From: Lentisphaeria bacterium
GTDB lineage: Bacteria; Verrucomicrobiota; Lentisphaeria; Victivallales; Victivallaceae
Assembly: GCA_018265615.1 (NCBI GenBank)
Contig: JABLYX010000009.1
Span: 1-64,000 of the forward strand
DNA: 64,000 bases
Direction: 5' to 3'
The position numbers and the translations under genes were made by a program. Below the pieces are notes generated by a model. It was given only the letters and a program-made list of their open reading frames with translations. It did not search any database and had not been told where the DNA came from. Positions 18,216 through 26,051 of the stretch are shown here, piece after piece. The number at the start of each line of letters is the position of its first letter. Within the stretch, counting starts at the first letter, position 1.

Positions 18216-18842
18216 ATGAATCGACGCAATTTGGGGAAAACAATGGCAGCCGTAGCAACTGTCGTAATCGGAATCATAACCCTCGCCGGATGCGGCGATG
18301 TCGGACGCCCGAAAGAAGTCGGCGGTCCGGCGGAAGGAGAAAGAATCATGAGCAAGGAAAACAACAAAGTTCTGGTGGTTTATTTCACCCGAAGCGGCAA
18401 AACCCGCCAGGTGGCGCATTGGATTCGGGAAGCGAACGGCGGCGACCTGATCGAACTCAAGCTGGTCGATCCGTACCCGTCCGGTTATCAGGCCGTGGTG
18501 GATCAGGCACGCAAGGAAATCGATGCCGGTGTGAAGCCGGAGTTGAAGACGAAAATCGAAAATATCGGTCAATACGACAGGATTTACATCGGTACGCCCA
18601 ACTGGTGGAGCACGATGGCGCCTCCGGTGGCGACGTTCCTGTCAAGTTATGATTTCTCCGGAAAGGTACTGATTCCGTTCGTCACGCATGGCGGCGGCGG
18701 TCTTGCCGCCTGTGCATCCGACATGAAGAAGCTTGCTCCGGATGCAACTTTCCGTGATGCTCTGGCGGTTCGGGACAGCCGGGTGGAAGGCGCGAAACCG
18801 GAAGTCGTCGAATGGACAAAGAAAAACATGGACGACAAATAG
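18216..18842 (+). CDS. flavodoxin-family lipoprotein
   Basis: A 208-residue protein with both a twin-arginine (NRRNLGK) and a lipobox (IITLAGCGD), so a candidate Tat-exported lipoprotein. The flavodoxin domain begins at VLVVYFTRSGKTRQVAHWI and includes IGTPNWWSTMAPPVATFL and VTHGGGGLAACASDM. AAGGAGG precedes ATG 18216. Paralogue of 15207-15827. First gene behind promoter E. Expected to bind FMN and carry one- or two-electron chemistry at the membrane; partner unknown. Confidence 0.85.
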   Translation: MNRRNLGKTMAAVATVVIGIITLAGCGDVGRPKEVGGPAEGERIMSKENNKVLVVYFTRSGKTRQVAHWIREANGGDLIELKLVDPYPSGYQAVVDQARKEIDAGVKPELKTKIENIGQYDRIYIGTPNWWSTMAPPVATFLSSYDFSGKVLIPFVTHGGGGLAACASDMKKLAPDATFRDALAVRDSRVEGAKPEVVEWTKKNMDDK

Positions 18843-18855
18843 CCGGGGAGGTTTC

Positions 18856-19425
18856 ATGAGGATGAGCACCAATCTTTCTTTTACCTTCGCCGTGCCTGCT
18901 GTCATTCTGCTAGGCGCGGGAAAACCAGGTGAATTATCGGCACAGGCGATGCCGGGGAAACACAAGCTCATCGTAATCTCAAACGGGGAATCGACCCGTG
19001 CCAGGGGTTATCCCGACCGTCTGGAGGAGCAGCTTGACAGGGCCGGAGTCTCCCATGTTGTCTTCGGCGGCGTTCAGGCCAACCCCGCGAAAGACAACGT
19101 TCAGGCAGGGACGAAGACCGCCCGGGAACACGGATGCGATTTTATCGTCGCACTCGGCGGCGGAAGTGTCATCGACGCATCGAAGGCCATTGCGGCGATG
19201 GCGGTCAATGACGGCGACCTCTGGGATTTCATCCGGACACTGGCGAAACTTCAGGAGGATTGCGGAGTCGCCGGCCTTTCCATGCCTGACTACGGCATCA
19301 GGCCGGAGGAGTTTCCGGTCATGGCGCGGAATGCCGGAGAGACCATGGGCTTCCTGTTCGCCTGTGACCGGGATGCGCTTTCGGATGACGATTGCGTGGC
19401 AATCTGCAAAGCTTCTTACCGTTAA
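18856..19425 (+). pseudogene. truncated iron-containing alcohol dehydrogenase (internal in-frame deletion)
   Basis: The 189-residue frame aligns to the 389-residue Fe-ADH at 1963-3132 at both ends, but jumps from GDLWD (cofactor domain) straight to FIRTLAKLQEDCGV (C-terminal domain). About 200 residues including every metal ligand are missing. In the intact gene both break points carry GGATT, so deletion between short repeats is likely. Frame is kept and GGGGAGG precedes ATG 18856. It cannot be an active Fe-ADH; the residual cofactor loop LGGGSVIDASKAIA is intact. Confidence 0.85.
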
Positions 19426-19451
19426 CAAACCCTCAAATCAGGAAATACACC

Positions 19452-20591
19452 ATGAAAAAACTGATGATTCTCGCATTGGCCGCCGTTTCACTGCTCGCTT
19501 CCGGACTTGTCCAGGGAGCGGAAGAACGGATTCCAGCCAAAGGATTCGCCGTCTTCGACGGTTCCGGAGAATTCAAGCCTTACGAATTCAGCCGTCACGC
19601 GGTCGGCGACAACGACATTCAGATTGAAATCCTGTATGCCGGTATCTGCCACAGAGATCTGCATCATGTCCGGCAGGATTGGGGCAAGGAGACTTTTCCG
19701 ATGGTTCCCGGCCATGAGATCGCCGGACGGGTGGCCAGGATTGGAAAAAATGTGACGAAGTTCAAGGTCGGCGACTATGCCGGAATCGGCTGCATGATCG
19801 GTTCCTGCCGCGAATGCGCCATGTGCAGACAGGGATTGGAGCAATACTGCGAAAAAGGCGCGGTTATGACCTATCACGGCATCGACCGTTTCAACGGCGA
19901 CGAGCCGACCCAGGGCGGTTATTCCGATGTCTATGTCGTTGCGGAAGACTTTGCGGTTAAAGTGCCGCAGGACGCCAGGATCGAAAAGGTGGCGCCGCTG
20001 CTCTGCGCCGGAATCACCAGCTATTCGCCGATCCGCTTCAGCAAAGTGCGCCGTGGCGATAAAGTCGGGATTGCCGGATTCGGCGGACTCGGGCACATGG
20101 GCGTGCTGTATGCGGTTTCGCTCGGAGCGGACGTGACCGTATTTGACATCACAGAGGAGAAACGCGCCGACGCGCTTCGGTTGGGGGCCAAAAAGTATGT
20201 CAATGTGAGCAATCCCGACGAACTTGAAGGGCTTGACAACAGTTTCGATTTCATTCTCAGCACCATCCCCGCGAAATACGACATGAACATGTATCTGAAA
20301 ATGCTCAAGTACAATGGCGAATTCGCCATCGTCGGCTTGCCCGCCTTCGCGAACATGCCGTCGATTTCGCTGGATAAATTCATCTAGCAGGGCGGACGCC
20401 GGATTTACGGCTCGCAGATCGGCGGTATCCCGGAAACCCAGGAGATGCTCGATTATTCGGTGAAGCACAATCTCTATCCCGAAGTCGAGATCATTGCAGC
20501 GGACGGCAAGGCGATTACCGACGCCTATCGGAACGTGCAGGACGGCAAGGTCAAATTCCGTTACGTGATCGACATGAAAACCATGAAATAA
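19452..20591 (+). pseudogene. Zn-alcohol dehydrogenase with signal peptide, interrupted by an in-frame TAG
   Basis: Close paralogue of 3165-4298, including the leader KKLMILALAAVSLLASGLVQG, YAGICHRDLHH, the structural zinc cysteines (CMIGSCRECAMCRQGLEQYC) and GIAGFGGLGHMGVLYA. The frame stops at TAG (20385-20387) after LDKFI. It then continues without shift through QGGRRIYGSQIGGIPETQ to the same C-terminus as the intact copy (YVIDMKTMK, TAA 20589-20591). The last 67 codons would be lost, removing part of the catalytic domain. Another gene nearby (18216-18842) ends in TAG, so general recoding is unlikely. Read as a recent nonsense mutation. Confidence 0.82.
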
Positions 20592-20614
20592 TGTTTTCCC
20601 CAAGGAGAAATCCA

Positions 20615-21373
20615 ATGGCTGATTCCAAGAAAATAAGTCGCCGCGACGCACTGAAGATCATGGGTGCGGCAGCGGTCGGAACCGGGCTCGGGTTGAATTC
20701 TCTCGGCGCGGCGGAACCGGAAAAAACGCGGACATACAAAGGAAAGTTGAAAGTGCTGCTGGTCAACGGCAGTCCGAATGAAAAAGGCTGTACCTGCACA
20801 GCGCTCTCCGAAATCGGAAAAACGCTGGAAAGCAACGGAATCGGGTTTCAGCATTTCTGGATCGGCCGCAAGCCGCTCTCCGGCTGCCTTGCCTGCGGCG
20901 GATGCCGTAAAACCGGAAAATGTGTGATCAATGACCGGGTCAATGAATTTTTGTCCGTCGTTCCGCCGTTCGACGGTTATGTGTTCGGCTCCCCGGTGCA
21001 TTTTGCCGGCATGACCGGCGCGATGACCTCGTTTCTGGATCGTGCTTTCTTCTGCGACCGGGCGACCAATTACTTCAACCTCAAACCGGGAGCGACCGTC
21101 ACCAGCTGCCGCCGTTCGGGAAGCACCACGACACTGGATCAGCTCAACAAATATCTGATCCATCGCGAGATGCCGATCGTGCCGTCGCAATACTGGCCGA
21201 TGGTCTACGGCAATACCCCCGACGAGGTCCGGCAGGATCGGGAAGGCCTGCAGATTATGCGGACTCTCGCGCAGAATATGGCGTGGATGCTGAAAAGCAT
21301 CGTCGCCGCCCGACAGGCTGGAATCGCCAAACCGGTTTATGAAAAACGGATCGGAACCAACTTCATCCGCTGA
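20615..21373 (+). CDS. Tat-exported NADPH-dependent FMN reductase / iron-sulfur flavoprotein-like
   Basis: A 252-residue protein. A twin-arginine leader (SRRDALKIMGAAAVGTG) is followed by a flavodoxin-like fold: VLLVNGSPNEKGCT for FMN phosphate, and GSPVHFAGMTGAMTSFLDR. A cysteine group, GCLACGGCRKTGKC, resembles the compact cluster of iron-sulfur flavoproteins. AAGGAG precedes ATG 20615. Predicted to act folded outside the cytoplasm, in line with Tat export of cofactor-loaded proteins. Electron donor and acceptor unknown. One of the few intact genes of operon E. Confidence 0.85.
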   Translation: MADSKKISRRDALKIMGAAAVGTGLGLNSLGAAEPEKTRTYKGKLKVLLVNGSPNEKGCTCTALSEIGKTLESNGIGFQHFWIGRKPLSGCLACGGCRKTGKCVINDRVNEFLSVVPPFDGYVFGSPVHFAGMTGAMTSFLDRAFFCDRATNYFNLKPGATVTSCRRSGSTTTLDQLNKYLIHREMPIVPSQYWPMVYGNTPDEVRQDREGLQIMRTLAQNMAWMLKSIVAARQAGIAKPVYEKRIGTNFIR

Positions 21374-21389
21374 GACACGGGAGAATGAA

Positions 21390-22101
21390 ATGAAATACAG
21401 CAGTAAAAACCTGATTGCCGCAACACTTATGATGATCTGCCTGATATTTACGGGCGGATGCGTCGGCGTCACAGGGAAAGGAAGCGAAATGTCCGATACG
21501 AAAATACCGCGTCTCTCGGAAGCCGCGGAAAAGAATCATAAACTGTGGTTTCCGAATTATGTGTCCAAAGTGAAAATCAGCGACCCCGAGCTGATCGAAG
21601 TATTCGACAACTTCGCATTTGACGAAGTACTTTCACACGGCAAGCTTGACATGCGGACGCGCCTCATGGTGACGCAGGCTTCCAATATCGCCTGCCAGGC
21701 GGTTACGGAATACAAAATGATCCTCGGCGCGGCGCTTGACAACGGCGTGACGCCGGTCGAAGCGAAAGAGATTCTTTACCAGGCCGTTCCATATGTCGGA
21801 ATTGCCAGGGTGATTGATTTCGTTGCGGCGACCGATGATATCATGACGGCGCGCGGAATATCCCGGCCGCTGCCGGGACAATCCACCAGATATCAGAATG
21901 CGCGAGCTGCTGACATTCGCGATGCTGATCACAATGGGCGGCTGCGAACCGCAGGTCAAAGGGCATATTCAGGGGAATCTGACGGCAGGAAACGATAAGG
22001 AGGTGATGCTTGACGTCGTAACGCAATTGCTGCCGTATATCGGTTATCCGAGAACGCTGAATGCGATTCGCTGTCTGAATGAAGTCATCCCGGAGAAATG
22101 A
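21390..22101 (+). pseudogene. carboxymuconolactone decarboxylase-family lipoprotein, deletion and frameshift
   Basis: The first frame (21390-21998) has a lipoprotein leader (MMICLIFTGGCVG) and an AhpD/CMD domain (LDMRTRLMVTQASNIACQAV, VTPVEAKEILYQAVPYVG). After GISRPLPGQST it leaves the family. A second frame (from about 21895) then gives the second CMD repeat, RELLTFAMLITMGGCEPQVK to YIGYPRTLNAIRCLNEV, which ends at 22101. Roughly 50-60 linking residues are missing and the frame has shifted. AhpD-type CxxC is absent, so even the intact form was probably not a peroxidase reductase. Confidence 0.75.
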
Positions 22102-22120
22102 ACGCAAGGAGAACTGAACC

Positions 22121-22426
22121 ATGAATGAAAATGAAAGCGGGAACACCGCGCGCGCACAAGCCAGGAACAATGACCTGAGAACCTTTCTCATCGCATTGCT
22201 TACCGCTGTGATCGCAATTGCAATCTATCACTTCGGTCTGGGGTTGTGCAGGATGTTCTGCCCGCCATGCGACGGTTATATGCGCCCGACATCCCGTTAC
22301 ATGCTGATTCCGGTCATGGAATATCCGCAATGCGGCAGACCGGACTTCCGCAAGAGTAAAAGCGCCTGCTTCGGGACGGGAAAATACGGAAGTGAAAGCC
22401 GGAGAGAGTGCCCGCCGATGAACTGA
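22121..22426 (+). CDS. small single-helix membrane protein, unknown function
   Basis: A 101-residue protein with good AAGGAG spacing before ATG 22121. It has one strong hydrophobic helix (TFLIALLTAVIAIAIYHFGL), then a cysteine-containing tail (CRMFCPPCDG and PQCGRPDF). No family is recognised. Position between the CMD and SDR genes puts it in operon E. Confidence 0.5.
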   Translation: MNENESGNTARAQARNNDLRTFLIALLTAVIAIAIYHFGLGLCRMFCPPCDGYMRPTSRYMLIPVMEYPQCGRPDFRKSKSACFGTGKYGSESRRECPPMN

Positions 22427-22451
22427 TCAAAGAAACTGGAGGCAGTCTGTT

Positions 22452-23243
22452 ATGAAAACAATTTTTATTACCGGAGCTTCTTCCGGCATCGGCCGGGAAA
22501 GCGCAATTTATTTTTCAAACAAAGGTTGGCGGGTGATCGCCACCATGCGCAATCCGGCCAAAGCGGGCGAACTTGCCGAACGATCCAATATCGCGATCAT
22601 GCCGCTTGACGTAAGCAGTCCGGCACAGATTCGCGAAAATTGTGTCAAAGCGCTGTCCGAATACGATGTGGACGTGCTGTTCAACAATGCCGGGTACGGA
22701 CTTATGGCTCCCTTTGAAAAAATTCCCGAAGAAGCGCTCCGTCTGCTTTTCGATACCGATGTCATCGGGACAATGCTCCTCACTCAGCAATTCATTCCGC
22801 ATTTCAAAAGACGCAAAGCAGGAACCATTCTGACCACGACTTCGCTTGCGGCGGTCATTGCGCTTCCGCGCGACGGGGCATACGGAGCGGCAAAACGCGC
22901 CCAACAGGGTATGGTCGAGTCGCTCTATTATGAATTGAAACCGTTCGGGGTTAAAGTCGCGGCGCTGATTCCCGGCGGCACAAAAACCAACTTTCAAACT
23001 CCGCTGAATGACCGGACCGGATATGAAGAACCGGCCGAGCGGCAACGGCGGTATCTTCTGGACGGCGATAACGAATTTCCGGGGCCGGAAGAAGCCGCGG
23101 AAACCGTTTGGAACGCCGTCAACGACGGTTTGGATCAGGTGAACTATCCGGCCGACCATATCTGCCGCAAACTTTATGCGGAATATACCGGAATGGCGTA
23201 TGAAGAATTCAAGAAAAAATTCTACCGTCGTTTATTTGAGTGA
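22452..23243 (+). CDS. short-chain dehydrogenase/reductase
   Basis: A 263-residue classical SDR. Motifs: FITGASSGIGRESA (cofactor), VDVLFNNAGYGLM (NAG), TTTSLAA (serine/threonine region), AYGAAKRAQ (Tyr-x3-Lys) and LIPGGTKTNF. Cytoplasmic; NAD(P)H-dependent reduction of a carbonyl compound is expected. GGAGG precedes ATG 22452. Last gene of operon E before a strong hairpin. Confidence 0.88.
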   Translation: MKTIFITGASSGIGRESAIYFSNKGWRVIATMRNPAKAGELAERSNIAIMPLDVSSPAQIRENCVKALSEYDVDVLFNNAGYGLMAPFEKIPEEALRLLFDTDVIGTMLLTQQFIPHFKRRKAGTILTTTSLAAVIALPRDGAYGAAKRAQQGMVESLYYELKPFGVKVAALIPGGTKTNFQTPLNDRTGYEEPAERQRRYLLDGDNEFPGPEEAAETVWNAVNDGLDQVNYPADHICRKLYAEYTGMAYEEFKKKFYRRLFE

Positions 23244-23291
23244 TCCTTCAAGTGTAACGGCGGAAAAAAGAAGTTTTGCTCATGGAGTATG

Positions 23292-23319
23292 GAAAGACGG
23301 AACAATACCGCCGTCTTTC
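23292..23319. terminator. hairpin between SDR and second merR gene
   Basis: Perfect stem GAAAGACGG/CCGTCTTTC with a 10-nt loop, followed by a short T run. It lies between the convergent SDR (plus) and merR (minus) genes. Confidence 0.65.
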
Positions 23320-23326
23320 TTTCCGG

Positions 23327-23803
23327 TTACTCCTGCGGGGCGATTTCCGGTTCGACGAGGATTTCCGGCGGATTTTTCGGGTTGCAGCGGTCATTCTGAC
23401 CGGTGGCAAGAAGATTCTTATAGTAATTCTTCTTGTATTTCAGGACCTCCATCTGTGTCTGAAGTGTTTTAAGCTGCTCCCGCAGAATTTTTTCCTGCTG
23501 AAAAATCAATTCGGCCCGTTCCGGAATCGTGGAATCCCCTTTCTGGCACATATCGATGTAATGCTTGACGCCCTCCACGGACAAGCCGGTGGCGCGCAGA
23601 CAGTGAACCAGCTTCAGCCAGCTGACATTGTAATCGGAAAAAAGACGGATGTTGCCGTCGCTCCGGTCCACGCCGGGAATCAGCCCGGAGTTGTCGTAAT
23701 AGCGGATGGTATAGGTCGATAACTCCATGATTTCCGCCACTTCCTTGACGGTGTATTTCGGAGTCCTGTCCCGAAGGACCTGAAAACCCTGGTGCGATTT
23801 CAT
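23327..23803 (-). CDS. second MerR-family regulator (AdhR/YyaN type)
   Basis: A 158-residue protein, paralogue of 5836-6312: YTVKEVAEIMELSTYTIRYY in the HTH, DRSDGNIRLFSDY in the wing, a coiled coil and RCNPK near the end. No metal-binding cysteines. GGAAGGAG precedes the start. About 170 bp upstream on the opposite strand is promoter F of the polyferredoxin/lar/tat/AKR operon, which it probably controls. A half-operator-like TTACAGTAAG lies about 50 bp upstream of its own start (near 23855), which would fit autoregulation. Confidence 0.86.
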   Translation of the reverse strand: MKSHQGFQVLRDRTPKYTVKEVAEIMELSTYTIRYYDNSGLIPGVDRSDGNIRLFSDYNVSWLKLVHCLRATGLSVEGVKHYIDMCQKGDSTIPERAELIFQQEKILREQLKTLQTQMEVLKYKKNYYKNLLATGQNDRCNPKNPPEILVEPEIAPQE

Positions 23804-23972
23804 GGATCATTACTCCTTCCCGGAAATCATTTCCATTGCTTTTGTTCGTCTTACTGTAACGTTAATATAAATTAACATTGCCAAAAAAGCAAACCGCGAT
23901 AAAACAAAGCGGTTTATCCGTCCTAAATTGAGCGTAAAGATAAAAAAGACAATTTTTTTTTCGAAAAGACCA

Positions 23973-24002
23973 TTGACTTAGAGTTACTGTAATGCTTATC
24001 TT
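23973..24002 (+). promoter_or_regulatory. MerR-type promoter F (polyferredoxin / lar / tat / AKR operon)
   Basis: TTGACT (23973-23978), 18 bp, TATCTT (23997-24002), with CTTAGAGT-T-ACTGTAAT across it, nearly identical to promoter D. A T8 run lies upstream. Confidence 0.7.
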
Positions 24003-24046
24003 GAAAAACAGAAGGATCCAAACATGTTCAAAAAGAGGAGTTCACT

Positions 24047-25369
24047 GTGAAAAGAAAAATTTCATGGAACCGGATACGGATCGCGGCGGCCGTCCTCTTC
24101 ATGATTGCGGCCGGAGTCGCCTTTGCGGGAATCGGCGGCGGATTCGCCGGATGGTTGCATGTCCAGTTCGGTCCGGCGCTGATGAAGTGCTTTGCGGCGT
24201 TTTCCGTCGGGACGCTGATTACCGTACTGGTGATTGCGCTGGCGACGTTTCTTTTCGGACGCTTCTACTGCGCGGTGTTCTGCCCCTTCGGGATTTTGCA
24301 GGACTTTATCGGCTGGATCTCCCGCCGCAAAGGGAAGACGGCGCCGAACTTCGTCAAGACCCGTTATGCGGTCGCCGGAGTCGCGTTCGGGATGCTGATT
24401 TTCGGCTGGACGCTGCCGTTTCTGCTGCTCGATCCGTATTCCAACTTCGGGCGAATCATCGGTAGCTTCACGGCGGGCGGCATGGTTCCGCTGGCGGTGA
24501 TTGCTGTTCTCGCGGTCTGGAAAAAACGGATTTACTGCACGACGGTCTGTCCGGTCGGGACCTTGCTCGGACTGCTGGCAAAGCGCGGCGTGCTGCGGCT
24601 GCGGCTCACCGGCAAATGCGTGAAGTGCGGCCTGTGCGTAAAGGCGTGTCCCTCCGGCTGCATCGATCCGCAGACGGGAACGCTCGACAACGAGCGTTGT
24701 GTCCGCTGTTTGAATTGCGTCTCCGTCTGTCGCCTCCGCGCGGTGAAATTCGGATTGCCGGAAAAGAAGAAAACTCCTGTCGATGAAACGCGCCGGGCCT
24801 TTCTGGTCAACGGCGGCGTGCTGATCGCCGGACTCGCCGCCGGAGCAGTGCTGGCGAAAGCGGGCATGACGAAACTGGCGGACTATGCGAAACGGTTCAA
24901 AACCCTGCCGCCGGGCGCGGGCGATGCGAAACGGTTCGCCGCGAAATGCAGCGCCTGTCAGCTCTGCACCGCGAACTGCCCGGCGAAGATCATCGTCCCG
25001 GCTCCGGGCGGCGACGGCCCGGTGGCGCTGGACCTGAACCGGGGCGCGTGTCAATATGACTGCAACCGTTGTTCGCAGGTCTGTCCGACCGGCGCGATCC
25101 GGCCGCTGACACTGAAAGCCAAACAGAAAACGAAAATTGCCGAAGCGAAGTTCAACCCGCAAAGCTGCATCGTGTTTCAGGAAGGAGAAAAGTGCGGAAA
25201 ATGCGCCGGTGTCTGCCCGTCCGGGGCGATCACCCTGCGCCGAACCGGCGCGCCGCGGCTGGACATGAAGCACTGCATCGGCTGCGGAGCCTGTCAGAAT
25301 GTCTGCCCGGCAAATCCGAAGGCAATGACCGTGCATGAAATCGAAAAACAAACTCTGTTGGAGGCGTAA
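24047..25369 (+). CDS. membrane polyferredoxin, NapH-like and NapG-like halves fused, with internal Tat motif
   Basis: A 440-residue protein starting at GTG 24047 (AGAGGAG upstream). Residues 1-240 look like NapH/CcoG-type proteins: about four membrane helices, the motifs FYCAVFCP (73-80) and IYCTTVCP (162-169), and two ferredoxin sites (CVKCGLCVKACP, CVRCLNCVSVC). At 249-250 comes a twin arginine (ETRRAFLVNGG) plus a hydrophobic helix (255-272), like the Tat leader of NapG. The last 170 residues contain four more cysteine clusters (CSACQLCTANCP, CNRCSQVCP, CGKCAGVCP, CIGCGACQNVCP). Inference: it carries electrons from the cytoplasm or quinol pool to an outward-facing ferredoxin domain that could serve the exported AKRs downstream. 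Confidence 0.85.
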   Translation: MKRKISWNRIRIAAAVLFMIAAGVAFAGIGGGFAGWLHVQFGPALMKCFAAFSVGTLITVLVIALATFLFGRFYCAVFCPFGILQDFIGWISRRKGKTAPNFVKTRYAVAGVAFGMLIFGWTLPFLLLDPYSNFGRIIGSFTAGGMVPLAVIAVLAVWKKRIYCTTVCPVGTLLGLLAKRGVLRLRLTGKCVKCGLCVKACPSGCIDPQTGTLDNERCVRCLNCVSVCRLRAVKFGLPEKKKTPVDETRRAFLVNGGVLIAGLAAGAVLAKAGMTKLADYAKRFKTLPPGAGDAKRFAAKCSACQLCTANCPAKIIVPAPGGDGPVALDLNRGACQYDCNRCSQVCPTGAIRPLTLKAKQKTKIAEAKFNPQSCIVFQEGEKCGKCAGVCPSGAITLRRTGAPRLDMKHCIGCGACQNVCPANPKAMTVHEIEKQTLLEA

Positions 25370-25370
25370 T

Positions 25371-26051
25371 ATGGATCAATTCAAGGATTTGGGATTCGCA
25401 AAGCTCGATATGACCCGTTCGGAGCGCACCGGACTGGGCGAAACGGTGTACTGTCCGGGGAAAACGGCGGAGCAGCTGGCGAAAATCATGCGCGCGTTTC
25501 AGATGGCCGGGACGCGGGCGCTCGGCACGAAATGTTCGCCGGAGCAGTTCGCATTCCTGCGGGCACAGTCGATTCCGGTTGAATACGACGCAACTTCAAA
25601 ACTGCTGACTTCGCCCTGGGGAAAAGCACAGGAGCTCAACGGTCTCGTCGCTGTCTGCACCGGCGGCACCGCCGACATCCCGGTCGCGGAGGAGGCGGCG
25701 CGGACGGCGGAATTCTTCGGGGCGAAGGTCGAGCGTCATTTCGACGTCGGCGTGGCGGGACTTCACCGTTTGCTTTCAAAAATCGATGAAATCCGCAAAG
25801 CCGATGTCGTGGTCGCCGTCGCCGGGATGGAGGGCGCGCTCGGAAGCGTGCTTGCGGGGCTGGTGGAGGCGCCGCTGGTGGCGGTGCCGACCTCGGTCGG
25901 CTACGGGGCGAGTTTCGGCGGCGTCGCGCCGCTTCTGGCGATGCTCAATTCCTGCGCGGAGGGCATGTCGGCGGTCAACATCGACAACGGCTTCGGGGCG
26001 GGCGTACTGGCCTGCCGGATGATCCGGATGATCGAAAGGAGGATGAAATGA
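25371..26051 (+). CDS. larB: LarB, nickel-pincer cofactor biosynthesis carboxylase/hydrolase
   Basis: A 226-residue protein matching LarB in length and motifs: VYCPGKTAEQLAKIM, TGGTADIPVAEEAA, VGVAGLHRLL, VVVAVAGMEGALGSVLAGL and TSVGYGASFGGVAPLLAML. LarB carboxylates nicotinic acid adenine dinucleotide and hydrolyses the phosphoanhydride, the first step to the nickel-pincer nucleotide (NPN). GGAGG before ATG 25371; its stop overlaps larC (ATGA). Confidence 0.92.
   Translation: MDQFKDLGFAKLDMTRSERTGLGETVYCPGKTAEQLAKIMRAFQMAGTRALGTKCSPEQFAFLRAQSIPVEYDATSKLLTSPWGKAQELNGLVAVCTGGTADIPVAEEAARTAEFFGAKVERHFDVGVAGLHRLLSKIDEIRKADVVVAVAGMEGALGSVLAGLVEAPLVAVPTSVGYGASFGGVAPLLAMLNSCAEGMSAVNIDNGFGAGVLACRMIRMIERRMK

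Noticed and set aside
20385..20387. TAG as pyrrolysine codon
   Set aside because: The paralogue has no special residue there, TAG is used as a normal stop nearby, and adjacent genes of the operon are also damaged.
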